A stretch of 33,639 nt of DNA. It comes from Deltaproteobacteria bacterium (lineage in GTDB: Bacteria; Myxococcota_A; Polyangia; JAAYKL01). Numbering within the stretch: the stretch's first letter is position 1; each line of letters starts with the position of its first letter. Positions 1-9,005 of this stretch are shown here, piece after piece. The stretch covers positions 1 through 33,639 of the forward strand of contig JAFGWT010000358.1 of NCBI GenBank assembly GCA_016937015.1. The letters are read 5' to 3'. Below the pieces are notes generated by a model. It searched no databases. It was given only the letters and a program-made list of their open reading frames with translations, and was not told where the DNA came from. A program made the translations under genes and the position numbers.

Positions 1-770
1 CCACTGCCGGTCCACGTGATTTCAACGGGTACAACAGTCGATGTGCCGTTGGTCGGCGCATTGTCGGTACAGTTCACTGACTGCGTATCGCTCACGCACG
101 TCGTGCTGTCTTCCGTGTGATAACTCGCGTCGCAGGTCCATGCGCAATCAGCTGGTGTGGTCCAGCCGCCGGGCGTCGTGTAGTTGATTTGCACCTGGGC
201 AATCGTCGACGTTCCATTTGCAGGTGCCACATCTGTGCAATCTACAAGTTGACTATTGATGCAACTATTGCCGGATTGAGCATAATCCGTATTGCAACTC
301 CATGCACAAACTGATGGGACAGTCCAGCCTCCCGCACTCGTGTACGTAATTTGAATAGGGACAACAGTGGAGGTCGCATTCGCTGGCGCCACGTCAGTGC
401 AGTCTACCGTCTGAGTATTGATGCATGTATCGCCTGCTTGATCGTAGTCCGTGTTGCATGCCCATTCACACTCGGCCGGGGTTTCCCAGCCCTCGGCAGT
501 GGTGTAGTTGATGGCCACCTGAGATATTGTGGATATCGCATTTTGTGGCGCCGCATCTGTGCAGTCAACAAGCTGAGTGCTGATACATGCGCTATTTACG
601 AGATCAAAATCTGTGTTGCAATTCCACTCGCAATCCGCGGGATTCGTCCATCCCCCTGCATCAGTATATGTGATTTCAACCTGCGCAATTTCCGCGGTCG
701 CATTTTCAGGCGCTGCATCGGCGCAATTAACTGATTTGCTGTTGATGCACGTTCCGTCTTCCATCACATA
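1..770 (-). repeat. Five tandem ~162-bp units coding Cys/Trp-rich repeats
   Basis: Equivalent positions recur about every 162 bp, near 722, 561, 399, 237 and 67; the last interval is slightly longer. On the minus strand each unit encodes about 54 residues of the form C-I-(N/S)-(T/S)-Q-x-V-(D/N)-C-T-D-x-A-P-x-N, a V-x-I-x-Y-T strand, G-G-W-T-x-P-x-x-C-x-W-x-C-N-T-D-Y. The spacing of five cysteines and the G-W/C-x-W residues is kept while other residues vary, so the units are diverged and not a recent DNA expansion. The array continues past the left edge. Confidence 0.85.
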
Positions 771-2192
771 ATCCGGTGGGCATCCGGCTGAATTACAATC
801 GCCAGTCAGAATGCTGCCGCATAGATCTGACCACCCCGAAAACGCACGATATGAGAGTCGGGCATCCGGATGCAACTTCAATTGGTTTGCAAATACGCTA
901 CCCTGATGTTCTCCGGCAGGCAACCCCGCCATATTCACCGTCGCATTGGGCGCAAACAGAGTGCCTTTAAACGCTGAGTACAATTCCACAAGACTACCCG
1001 CAAACCCGACAAATAATTGAGGATCGCCCGCGGATTGTGAAACCACCGAGCCTGAATACGCAAACGAATCCGAAATCAAAACGATTACCGGTCCATTACT
1101 GTCATCGATTTTTAAAACTGCCTGCGGCTCCACCTGGAGTGATTTGACTCGGTAAATCCCGGACGAGAGTGTCGCATTGGCCCCCTGATACGCAATGAGG
1201 CTGTTGTATGTACCGGGAGCAACGGAATCCGTCTGCCACGGCGCCAAAATTCGATCGGAACTGGTGGGCCAGGGCAACGAAAGATTTAATGAAATCTCAC
1301 GGGGCGCTGAAAACGTTTGATTCTGCGCCACCTGACCGCTGACCGACGCGGTTGCATCAACATTTACAGATGCCGCACAGACAACATCGCCATTTACCTG
1401 TGACCGGGGCGCCAACCCCATTGACCCAACCGACATGATGCTGGTTGCGGTGGCATCCATTCCAATTGTCCCGCCCGAATCGCCATTACAGGTAATCAAC
1501 TGTGCCGCACCGGATATATTTGCCCGTTCAAGCAATGTAAATTCGGCGTTGACCGCAGCCACAACATTACTTATCTCAGCGCTGTTGGGAATCGAAACAA
1601 TGTTCGCCGTTGGCGGCGGCGTTGAGGTGTCTGTATCTGCTTCAGTATCGCCATCCACAACAAGACCCATCGCAAGATTGTCCAGCAGATATGTGCCGGA
1701 TGGGCCGTTGATCACCACAGTAAACACCAGATCACTGTATGTGCCTTTCAGCTTTTGCCGCAAATCTGAGGGTATCTGAAAAGAAGCCGGATAAAATGTA
1801 CCGGCTGACTTCCCGGCCAGACTTACCGTTCCCAGTTCTCGGTACCATTCACCGAGTGAAGGTAATTTGACAATCAATTTTACTTCGCCCCAGCTCATGG
1901 GGGAGTATGGCACCATCACATCCACGGATGCCACATCACCGATTGTTTGTCCGAGATTGGAAATGGACACACTGGTGACTTCAGTCCAATTATTGACGTT
2001 GATGACCGCAGAATGTGCGCCGTGAGAGGCTGTTGAACTGTTGGCTGCTGCATTGCCCCATTTGGTGTAGTCTTCAAAATCCAAAATCGCCGCATCCGAT
2101 CCCGAGATATGCGCCGGTTTATTTTGAAGCAGCTGCTTTTCGGCTTCATCGGTGCACCCGCCGCAGCCGCCAACGAAAGCGGCTGCAATCAA
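1..2192 (-). CDS. Large Cys/Trp-repeat lipoprotein, C-terminus cut by window edge
   Basis: The minus-strand frame is open from about 2243 to the left edge and was read through by hand. It begins with a lipoprotein-type signal (K-I-R, a hydrophobic run, then A-F-V-G-G-C). Next come a beta-rich, CBM-like region of about 150 residues, a short D/T linker, and a long low-complexity beta region rich in S, A, V and G that resembles repetitive surface proteins. The C-terminal part has five tandem units of about 54 residues with conserved Cys and Trp. No in-frame ATG precedes the signal: the first in-frame start is TTG at 2192, which would cut off the charged n-region. A well-placed ATG at 2239 with an AAGGAG site upstream is out of frame by one base at a six-T run. 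The protein is probably an outer-surface lipoprotein; its function is unknown. Confidence 0.75.
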   Translation of the reverse strand, partial: MIAAAFVGGCGGCTDEAEKQLLQNKPAHISGSDAAILDFEDYTKWGNAAANSSTASHGAHSAVINVNNWTEVTSVSISNLGQTIGDVASVDVMVPYSPMSWGEVKLIVKLPSLGEWYRELGTVSLAGKSAGTFYPASFQIPSDLRQKLKGTYSDLVFTVVINGPSGTYLLDNLAMGLVVDGDTEADTDTSTPPPTANIVSIPNSAEISNVVAAVNAEFTLLERANISGAAQLITCNGDSGGTIGMDATATSIMSVGSMGLAPRSQVNGDVVCAASVNVDATASVSGQVAQNQTFSAPREISLNLSLPWPTSSDRILAPWQTDSVAPGTYNSLIAYQGANATLSSGIYRVKSLQVEPQAVLKIDDSNGPVIVLISDSFAYSGSVVSQSAGDPQLFVGFAGSLVELYSAFKGTLFAPNATVNMAGLPAGEHQGSVFANQLKLHPDARLSYRAFSGWSDLCGSILTGDCNSAGCPPDYVMEDGTCINSKSVNCADAAPENATAEIAQVEITYTDAGGWTNPADCEWNCNTDFDLVNSACISTQLVDCTDAAPQNAISTISQVAINYTTAEGWETPAECEWACNTDYDQAGDTCINTQTVDCTDVAPANATSTVVPIQITYTSAGGWTVPSVCAWSCNTDYAQSGNSCINSQLVDCTDVAPANGTSTIAQVQINYTTPGGWTTPADCAWTCDASYHTEDSTTCVSDTQSVNCTDNAPTNGTSTVVPVEITWTGS

Positions 2193-2239
2193 TACACAAA
2201 AAATGGAAAAGCGAATTTTTAGGTCAGAAAAAAGATCAT

Positions 2240-2649
2240 CACATTACTCCTTGCCAGGTGGACCGATACAGTCGGATCGCGATTTCCACACACGCAGATA
2301 CATCTAAACAATCGAGATTATTTAAAACAAATGGTGAGTTGGATTATGTGTCGGAACAATATCACAGCCATGACTATTTCACAAGTGAAATTTCGAGATT
2401 GTAATTTCACGATGAGCACAACTGAAATCCATTCAATCCCTTAGCCATTTGTTTTCGTTTGGAGACAGCCTTCAGCCTCTTCTGGTTGGGGAAATTGTCG
2501 CGTTCGTGAAAAAACAGCGTCCCAATGAACTGTCTCTAAAAAGCGAGCTGATACAGCCTCGCAATTGCCCGACGGCCAAAATGAAACGGGTTTCAATTAT
2601 TCATTGTATGAATTATTATTGGGTTTGGTGTTTTTGAATCGGAGTGCAA
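2240..2649. other. Divergent intergenic region with a candidate operator
   Basis: This stretch of about 410 bp separates two divergent lipoprotein genes. I see no convincing gene in it: the short frames lack codon structure and homology. It holds a 7-bp inverted repeat, ATTTCAC-AA-GTGAAAT, at 2376-2391, and a further ATTTCAC half-site at 2404-2410. An AAGGAG ribosome site for the left gene lies near 2247-2252, and GGAG at 2641-2644 serves the right gene. Confidence 0.5.
2376..2391. promoter_or_regulatory. Candidate operator palindrome
   Basis: ATTTCAC and GTGAAAT arms are separated by two bases, and a third ATTTCAC copy lies at 2404-2410 in the divergent intergenic region. It could be a repressor or activator site. 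No regulator is identified, so this is inference from symmetry only. Confidence 0.25.
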
Positions 2650-3654
2650 ATGCTTATATATCGATGGTTTTACATAACTGCGCTAATCATGATTTTCACT
2701 TTATCGTCTATCGGCTGCCGCCGGGTGAGCGGGCCGGTATTTGCAGACACAGATGTTGCTGAAACCAAATCGCAATACCAGTCGGTTGGCGAAACCGATT
2801 CCGATGGAGATTCGGACAGTGACTCAGATTCGGATACAGACATGGATGTTGATTCTGACAGTGACTCAGACAGTGACTCAGACAGTGATTCAGACAGCGA
2901 CTCTGATACAGATTCGGACAGTGATTCAGACACTGATTCGGATAGTGACAGCGATTCTGATGGAGATGTCAGTCCCGGCTCATCATGCGATGGTAACAAT
3001 GTAGACTGCTATGACGAATGCTGGGGGTGTGCGCTGATGCTTGAATGCAGGCCCGCCCTTGAAAACTGCCTGATGGATGAAACATGCGCCACATTTATAG
3101 ACTGCAGCGTCAACAGCTGCTGCGATGGCGGGGACATGGGCTGTCTGGCCGACATCAATCTGTCTGCCTGCATGGCGGAATGCGCAGAGGCATCAAATGT
3201 AACAGATGACACGATTGAACGGTACAACGAGATATATTCGTGTGTTGCCTGTGACGCATGCGCGTTGTCGTGTGCCAATAACGAAAGGGCTGACTTTCCG
3301 ATGTGCGGCCGCAGCGAAGAGATAAACACGCTGGAGAATCCCTGCTACGAAAGCGACGCCAGAAACGGAGAAACCGCCTGCTTTTCGTGGGCCGGCTGGG
3401 GTGGACCGTGCACCAATGCAGTGATGGCATGCAAAAACGACGACGACTGTTTAATGCTTGAGGAATGTATCAATTACGCATGGGCGTTTGATGACTGGGA
3501 GAAACGACAGGACGATTGCTTTGCCGAATCGGGCGCTGGCGCCGAAGAGCTATACTGGGCCTACATGCAATGCATTTATTGCGATGCCTGTGATATTGCC
3601 TGCTTAAAAGACTCCGGCAGCAAACACTGTGATGAATATGACAGAAAAAAATAG
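2650..3654 (+). CDS. Cys-rich lipoprotein with Asp-Ser linker
   Basis: This 334-residue protein starts at ATG 2650, behind GGAG at 2641-2644; GTG 2644 is a possible alternative. A lipoprotein signal ends at S-S-I-G-C23. A linker of nearly pure D/S/T residues (about 50-106) follows. The remaining 220 residues are very rich in cysteine and appear to be a duplicated module: each half has C-x-x-C or C-x-C pairs, a D-x-x-C-x-x-x-x-x-C stretch, and ends in a C-x-x-C-D-A-C-x-x-x-C motif (around residues 198-208 and 313-323). The likely role is an extracellular disulfide-stabilised domain held off the membrane by an acidic spacer. I do not recognise a named family, and the function is unknown. Confidence 0.85.
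   Translation: MLIYRWFYITALIMIFTLSSIGCRRVSGPVFADTDVAETKSQYQSVGETDSDGDSDSDSDSDTDMDVDSDSDSDSDSDSDSDSDSDTDSDSDSDTDSDSDSDSDGDVSPGSSCDGNNVDCYDECWGCALMLECRPALENCLMDETCATFIDCSVNSCCDGGDMGCLADINLSACMAECAEASNVTDDTIERYNEIYSCVACDACALSCANNERADFPMCGRSEEINTLENPCYESDARNGETACFSWAGWGGPCTNAVMACKNDDDCLMLEECINYAWAFDDWEKRQDDCFAESGAGAEELYWAYMQCIYCDACDIACLKDSGSKHCDEYDRKK
2797..2967 (+). repeat. Asp-Ser codon repeat array
   Basis: Degenerate 6- and 12-bp tandem repeats based on GAY-TCN/AGY (for example GATTCGGACAGT, GACAGTGACTCA) encode the D/S/T linker of the Cys-rich lipoprotein. Because of the periodicity the opposite strand is also open, reading as Ser-Glu/Ser-Leu. Confidence 0.9.
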
Positions 3655-3671
3655 GTGTCGGCTATCCATTG

Positions 3672-5231
3672 TCAGCGCACATACCCCAGATTCTTCAGGG
3701 ATTCCCCCACGTCGTCAGGCAATGTGGCAGGGGCGTTGGTCAGTGGCCGCTTATCGAGAGACGGCTGGCGATTCCTGACATATTGATGCAGCGCACGAAT
3801 GGATTTGAATGCGCCAGGATGACTGGCAGACAGCATATGCTTTTCGAGCGCGTCATTATCCAGGTCATACACCCGCGTATCACTGCCATCCAGTGACTGA
3901 ATCACTTTATATCTCCCGTCAAAAAGTGCGTGTTTGCGATACTGATTTTCGATATTCGACCCCCTGGCGTCCTTTAGCATCGACATTTCCATGTAGCAGG
4001 TGCGATCTGCCTTCTCTTCTCCGGTCATCAGAGGCATCAGACTTTTGCCTTCCGCCTGCGAAGGGGCCATGGTGCCGAAAATGCCCATAATGGTTGGCGA
4101 AAGGTCCTGCTGACACGCGCTGTAGGCCACCTGATTGCCCGCTCCCCATTGGCCCCCGGGTGCGCGAATGATGAGTGGAATCCGCACCACTTCGTCCGTG
4201 TACTGCAAGCCGTGAAAAAAGGAACCGTGATCAAAATGTTCTTCGCCATGATCCGCGGTGATGATTAGCCAGCTATTGTCGAGCAGGTCAAGAGAAGCCA
4301 TGGTATCCACCACGCGGCCAATCTGCGCATCCACCGTATGAATCTGCGCATCGTACAGACCTTTCAGGAACGCCAGTTCATCAGCGGTAAGATTCATTCG
4401 CTGCAATTGACCAAATGACTGTTGAACGGATGTATCCAGTCGACCGCCATCCATTGGAAAAAACTCACGCCGAAACGATTGGTCGGGGGCATATGGCTGG
4501 TGCGTATCCATGTAGTGAATCACGGTGAAAAACTGATGCTGCGCATTTTGCTTCACCCAGGCAATGGCATCATCCGTAATGTCCTTTGCGGGCCTGTGGG
4601 TCACATGATAACTGTAGGTTGAAAAACCGCGATTAAATCCAAGCGACGGATGGAGGAACGGATTGCTGACAAAGGCGGCAGAACTGTCGACACAGCAGTC
4701 CAGCTGTTCTGCCAGTGTTTTAATATCAGACCGCAGGGGATACAGGGAGAATCCCCCCAGTGACCTGGCGCTTTGTTTTTGAACTGGGGCGTCGTTTTCG
4801 TTCAGCACCTGGCCACCCATATGCAAGGACGGAGACATCCCGGTGAACATTGTGCCAAATGACGGCGCAGTCCACGGCGAAGCCGCATAATAGCGGTAAA
4901 ATAAAGTACTCTCTTTGGCAATGGCATCGATTCTCGGGGATGTATTTTTTGAATACCCGTATGCCCCCAACCGATCTGCACGCAATGTATCAACGACAAT
5001 CAGTACAACATTAATGCCCAGGGGGGGCGACGGCTGATCCTTGAACTGTCTGGCTGCCGAACCCAGCCAGGTGGGCATAACCCCTCTGTCATTGCGGACA
5101 TCTGCTTTTGACGGAATGGACGCGCCCTTCGACGACGACCCTTTTTCCTCTCCACCGCACCCCAACACAGAGATGAGCATCACTGCCAAAATCAGCATCG
5201 AAAATCCTGTTTTTTTCCTGAATTGATTCAT
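3672..5231 (-). CDS. Sulfatase-fold lipoprotein (alkaline phosphatase superfamily)
   Basis: This 519-residue protein has a lipoprotein signal ending L-G-C25, then a sulfatase/phosphodiesterase fold. The first metal motif is V-V-D81-T-L-R-A-D-R, a central H-Y-M-D-T-H-Q-P lies near 239-246, and the C-terminal metal motif is A-D327-H-G-E-E-H. The region that in type I sulfatases carries C/S-x-P-S-R reads T121-A-P-S-F-G-T-M-F-T-G. So the formylglycine cysteine is Thr and the Arg is Phe. In this superfamily Thr is the normal nucleophile in phosphoethanolamine and phosphoglycerol transferases, so a phosphoesterase or transferase activity is possible instead of sulfate ester hydrolysis. The Shine-Dalgarno sequence is weak (GGA). 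It is divergent from an FGE-like gene. The fold is confident; the substrate is not. Confidence 0.85.
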   Translation of the reverse strand: MNQFRKKTGFSMLILAVMLISVLGCGGEEKGSSSKGASIPSKADVRNDRGVMPTWLGSAARQFKDQPSPPLGINVVLIVVDTLRADRLGAYGYSKNTSPRIDAIAKESTLFYRYYAASPWTAPSFGTMFTGMSPSLHMGGQVLNENDAPVQKQSARSLGGFSLYPLRSDIKTLAEQLDCCVDSSAAFVSNPFLHPSLGFNRGFSTYSYHVTHRPAKDITDDAIAWVKQNAQHQFFTVIHYMDTHQPYAPDQSFRREFFPMDGGRLDTSVQQSFGQLQRMNLTADELAFLKGLYDAQIHTVDAQIGRVVDTMASLDLLDNSWLIITADHGEEHFDHGSFFHGLQYTDEVVRIPLIIRAPGGQWGAGNQVAYSACQQDLSPTIMGIFGTMAPSQAEGKSLMPLMTGEEKADRTCYMEMSMLKDARGSNIENQYRKHALFDGRYKVIQSLDGSDTRVYDLDNDALEKHMLSASHPGAFKSIRALHQYVRNRQPSLDKRPLTNAPATLPDDVGESLKNLGYVR

Positions 5232-5405
5232 ATTTCCGATGGTTGTACCAAACCCAGTCAGGCTGGAATATATTTTTTTTCGACAATGTGTTACAGACCA
5301 CTGGACCGATTCGGATTGTGCTTAATTGGTTTTACAGACAGAACATGAAGGGAATCGGTAGGACAAAAAGTTGTGACAGGATCAACTAAGGGCCGAAGAG
5401 GTTAA

Positions 5406-6392
5406 ATGAAACTGGCAGTAATTTCAATTCAGTACCTGTTTTTATGGATGTATTTGACAGCACTGTTCATGACAATTGCCGGTTGCGCTCCGGAAAAGTC
5501 CAAAGCCCCCCCACACGATGCTGCACCCAGACCACTTGCCACGCCTTTCCCCAAATCACCCACACAACAGCGTGCCCCGGCGGGCCAGCCAACGGACGAC
5601 GTATTGCCCCAGTCTGCACCTGAAGGCATGCTGCCGGTACCCGGGGGCACATTCACCATGGGGCTCAATCATCCACGCGCGATTCCAGATGAAATGACTG
5701 AGCACGACGTGACCGTCAACCCGTTCTATCTGGACAAAACCGAGGTGACCAACCGCGCCTACAACACCTGCGTTGATGCCGGGGTATGCCGCCGCCCCCG
5801 CGACATCGATACTGAAAAGAGCCGATTTGAACCGCTTCGTTTTTTCCGTTCTGAAAATCGACCTGTATCCGGGGTGTCCAGACTGGACGCGAAGACCTAT
5901 TGTCATTGGCGAAACAAACGACTTCCCACTGAAGCCGAATTCGAGCGGGCAGCCAGAGGTGATGACAACCGATTGTATGCATGGGGAAACGATGCACCCT
6001 CCTCCGAACGAGCGGTTTACGCATCCAGAGTAACCAAAGAGGTGGGCAGTTGCCCCAAAGGCGCCGGGCCATTCGGTCATCTGGATTTGGCGGGAAATGT
6101 CTGGGAATGGACCGCCGATTTGTACGATCCACTCGCCTACACGCGAGAAACCGCGGCAGAGGGCATTCCTGCGGATTGTGACACCATCAAAAAAACGCAG
6201 GATCAGCTGCGCAGAGAAGGCAGGCAGGGATTCACCGGCACCAACCCGATCCCGGTTGAATGCGATTACGTGCTGCGCGGTGGCGCATTCAATTATTTTG
6301 CCTGGGGGCTTCGGGCCTCAAACCGAGTCCATCACCCCGAGGACTGGCGTATCATCATGGCGGGGTTTCGCTGCGCAAAGAATTTTCCATAA
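5406..6392 (+). CDS. FGE-sulfatase (SUMF1-like) domain lipoprotein, active-site Cys absent
   Basis: This 328-residue protein has a signal ending I-A-G-C27, a Pro-rich spacer to about residue 72, then a formylglycine-generating-enzyme domain. Seen are V-P-G-G-T-F-T-M-G (78-86), K-T-E-V-T-N (111-116), R-L-P-T-E-A-E-F-E-R-A-A-R-G (172-185), N-V-W-E-W-T (231-236), and the C-terminal R-G-G-A-F ... G-F-R-C. Real FGE has a C-x4-C active-site pair just after the R-G-G-S segment. Here that place reads N-Y-F-A-W-G-L-R with no Cys, so this is probably a non-converting paralogue with a binding, structural or other enzymatic role. It starts behind GAGG at about 5397-5400. It is divergent from the sulfatase-fold gene across a 174-bp gap. 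Confidence 0.87.
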   Translation: MKLAVISIQYLFLWMYLTALFMTIAGCAPEKSKAPPHDAAPRPLATPFPKSPTQQRAPAGQPTDDVLPQSAPEGMLPVPGGTFTMGLNHPRAIPDEMTEHDVTVNPFYLDKTEVTNRAYNTCVDAGVCRRPRDIDTEKSRFEPLRFFRSENRPVSGVSRLDAKTYCHWRNKRLPTEAEFERAARGDDNRLYAWGNDAPSSERAVYASRVTKEVGSCPKGAGPFGHLDLAGNVWEWTADLYDPLAYTRETAAEGIPADCDTIKKTQDQLRREGRQGFTGTNPIPVECDYVLRGGAFNYFAWGLRASNRVHHPEDWRIIMAGFRCAKNFP

Positions 6393-6477
6393 ATTCTGGT
6401 AAAATCAGTTGCACAAGTAAACTTCATCGTATAATCAGACATCCAGATGGGGCTCACAGCATTAACCAGGAACTATT

Positions 6478-7380
6478 ATGACCAGGGGAACCTATTCAGC
6501 GGCTCAAACACAAACGCAATCCCAGTATTCACAACAGCCTGTCCAGATAATACGAAACGGAGATCACATTACCATGGCGTTCGATGCGCCTCAGGGCCAA
6601 TGCGAAATGACGTGCACAGGGTCCCATGGTGGCCGTATTATCTCCTTTAGGCTGGATGGTCACGAGATACTTGTGGCGCCAAATGAATCCGGCATGTTCG
6701 GATCCACTTTCTGGACGTCACCGGAAAACTGGGGATGGCCCCCACCGGCAGTCATCGATGAAAATCCTTATAAAATACAGGTCGATGACTCCCAGCAAAT
6801 CTTTGAATTGACCAGTGAGCCGGACGCGTCTCTGGGCATTCGCGTCCAGAAGCGATTTGCGGTAGCCACTGAGCTCAACGCGGTTCACGTGGACTACACC
6901 ATCATAAACACCTCCGACCAGGTTCAACGGTACGCCCCGTGGGAAATTTCCCGGGTCGAAAAAGGGGGGGTCACATTTTATCGCCCCGGCAACGAGATAC
7001 TGAACGTTAAAAATCGCGGTGTTATGAAGATGCAAAGACACAGCGGCATCTCTGCCTATCACCATCCAACGGATATGACCGACGATGCCAAGCTGTTCGA
7101 CTGCAGTGCTGATGGCTGGATTGCACATACGGATGGTCGGATGCTGCTTATTAAACAGTTCGACCCATGTACCCAGCAGGCGCCCGGAGAAGGCGATATT
7201 GAAATATACGCCTGTCCCAATTACGTTGAAGTGGAGCAGCAGGGCACATATTCCGACATTTTTCCAAAAAATTCGACAACCTGGCGGGTCACATGGTCTC
7301 TTCATCGCTTGTCGGAAAATATACAAAAAACAGACTTGGCATCTCTGCTGAGCACTGTGGACAATTATTTAAAAAAATAG
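6478..7380 (+). CDS. DUF4380-type, aldose-epimerase-like beta-sandwich protein
   Basis: This 300-residue protein shows the pattern of DUF4380: G-G-R-I-I-S-F-R-L-D-G-H-E-I-L near 51-65, then G-S-T-F-W-T-S-P and W-G-W-P-P-P near 75-92. The rest is beta strands similar to the galactose mutarotase superfamily. The N-terminal 25 residues are Gln/Thr-rich with no evident signal peptide, so a cytoplasmic location is likely despite the exported neighbours. The start is ATG 6478 behind AGGA. It lies 85 bp after the FGE-like gene on the same strand and may be co-transcribed with it. The sugar-related role is inferred from the fold only; no catalytic assignment is made. Confidence 0.75.
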   Translation: MTRGTYSAAQTQTQSQYSQQPVQIIRNGDHITMAFDAPQGQCEMTCTGSHGGRIISFRLDGHEILVAPNESGMFGSTFWTSPENWGWPPPAVIDENPYKIQVDDSQQIFELTSEPDASLGIRVQKRFAVATELNAVHVDYTIINTSDQVQRYAPWEISRVEKGGVTFYRPGNEILNVKNRGVMKMQRHSGISAYHHPTDMTDDAKLFDCSADGWIAHTDGRMLLIKQFDPCTQQAPGEGDIEIYACPNYVEVEQQGTYSDIFPKNSTTWRVTWSLHRLSENIQKTDLASLLSTVDNYLKK

Positions 7381-7531
7381 TCCGTGTGGCATTCACGGTT
7401 GATTCTGAATTCAACTCCAACTAATGTCTTCCTGATAGTTAGTTAACGCTATTTACAAACAAGCATGAACGTTGTTTGTCGCCGGGAACAGCTGGGTTCC
7501 CGTGGCGCTGCGTCAGAAAAAGGAGAAGTGA

Positions 7532-8860
7532 ATGAATCGGAATATTTTGTTGCTCATGTGCACCCTGTTGTTTTGTGTCAGCTGCGAGGCCGGAAAAGAC
7601 AGTCCTGCGGAAGAACGGTTTGATGACTGGGTGTCTTCTCAGCAGATGCTTGAACGCTCGCTTCTTTCCCTCGGCAACACGTACCGTATCAAAAAAGTAC
7701 TGGCGAAGGTGGCCAGAAATGAGGATGTCACCATCGCCTACATTGGGGGGTCGATTACAGAAGGGTATACGCAAAAGCCGGAAGACGCCTACACGGATGG
7801 CGGTGGTTCGTACGCGGTGGGGTCATTCGAAAAATTCAAGGCCCGTTTTGCAGGCGGCGACGGCGATCATCTGCATTATGTGAACGCCGGAATGGGCGGC
7901 ACACCGTCGACCCTGGGCATGATGAGATACGAACCTGAAGTGCTGGCCAACGCCCCCACCCCGCCTGATTTGGTCATCGTTGAATTCGCGGTAAACGACA
8001 ATGACGATGTCACCAATGGGGCCGCCTATGAAAGCCTGGTTCGAAAAATACTGCAGGCCGACAATGCGCCCGCTGTGATCTTGCTGTTCAGTGTGTTTAA
8101 GAGCGAGTGGAATCTGGAAGACCGTTTGGTTCCGGTGGGCACCGCATATCAATTACCCATGGTAAGTGTCAAACAGGCGGTTGTCCCGGAATTTAACGCC
8201 GGCACGCTGACCAAAGATGACTTCTTCAGAGACGATTATCACCCCAGGGGCATTGGTTTCGAAATCATGGCGGAAACACTCGATTACTATTTTTATAAAG
8301 TCAGTATGGCACCGGCGGATGCTGTGGATGCACCGCTTCCGGAAGATGCGGTGATTGGATACCAGTTCGCGGACATTCAAACCATTACCCCAACGTCATC
8401 AAATGCGGGCGTATCTGTGAATGTCGGCAGTTTTACGGACAAAGACCCTGTGTTACCAACCTACGGGTGGTCACTTGGCATCAGGAAAACCGAAGAAAAC
8501 TTTTATAAAAGTGACGTTACGTCCAACACACCGTTTACCGTAAGCGGAACGATAAAAAATCTGGTACTGAGTTACAAGGTATCCACATCGGAAAACTTTG
8601 GCGTGGCCGAGGCGTATATCGACGGTGAATTTATTAAACGATTTTCGGGAAAGGAATCCGATGCCTGGAATCAGCCCAAAACCATTGTGCTTCTCGACGA
8701 CGAATCCGCCGCTTCCCATACTCTCGAAATAAAAATGAGTGAGAGCGTCCCTGTTCTCGACAGTACCAACCGACAAGTGATTGATGAGAGCGGAAACGTT
8801 GTCACCGAAAGTCATGCAGATAAAAATTTCACGATAATCATGATCGGGTATACATTATAA
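7532..8860 (+). CDS. SGNH/GDSL hydrolase lipoprotein with C-terminal beta domain
   Basis: This 442-residue protein has a lipoprotein signal ending F-C-V-S-C18. The SGNH blocks are present: I-G-G-S74-I-T-E-G (block I nucleophile), N-A-G-M-G-G-T near 118-124 (block II), E-F-A-V-N155-D (block III), and D235-Y-H237-P-R-G (block V Asp/His). The catalytic residues are therefore intact. Residues from about 265 to the end form a Ser/Thr-rich beta region with A-Y-I-D-G-E-F, probably a carbohydrate-binding-like module. The likely activity is an esterase on acetylated or acylated polysaccharide at the outer surface. The start ATG follows AAAGGAG. A small GGGAAC/GTTCCC hairpin lies about 40 bp upstream. 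The substrate is not determined. Confidence 0.87.
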   Translation: MNRNILLLMCTLLFCVSCEAGKDSPAEERFDDWVSSQQMLERSLLSLGNTYRIKKVLAKVARNEDVTIAYIGGSITEGYTQKPEDAYTDGGGSYAVGSFEKFKARFAGGDGDHLHYVNAGMGGTPSTLGMMRYEPEVLANAPTPPDLVIVEFAVNDNDDVTNGAAYESLVRKILQADNAPAVILLFSVFKSEWNLEDRLVPVGTAYQLPMVSVKQAVVPEFNAGTLTKDDFFRDDYHPRGIGFEIMAETLDYYFYKVSMAPADAVDAPLPEDAVIGYQFADIQTITPTSSNAGVSVNVGSFTDKDPVLPTYGWSLGIRKTEENFYKSDVTSNTPFTVSGTIKNLVLSYKVSTSENFGVAEAYIDGEFIKRFSGKESDAWNQPKTIVLLDDESAASHTLEIKMSESVPVLDSTNRQVIDESGNVVTESHADKNFTIIMIGYTL

Positions 8861-9005
8861 AAGCAACACCGTTCAGTGGCACTGCAGTATGAGTGTTTAT
8901 TTCTTGAATCAGTGCCGTACGCCCGCCATGTTCAGACACGACCGCAGACCAACCATTGCCCTATTATTTTCCTGGCGTTAAGCATAACATTTCGGGCTGG
9001 TTGGC

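Noticed and set aside
1-770. CRISPR array
   Set aside because: The repeats are coding units of 162 bp with no short conserved repeat/spacer pattern.
117-970. Several short plus-strand frames
   Set aside because: They are shadows of the minus-strand Cys/Trp repeat gene and share its 162-bp periodicity.
8878-8916. Possible bidirectional terminator GGCACTG...CAGTGCC after the SGNH gene and flhB
   Set aside because: The loop is 25 nt and no T-run follows on either strand; too weak to call.
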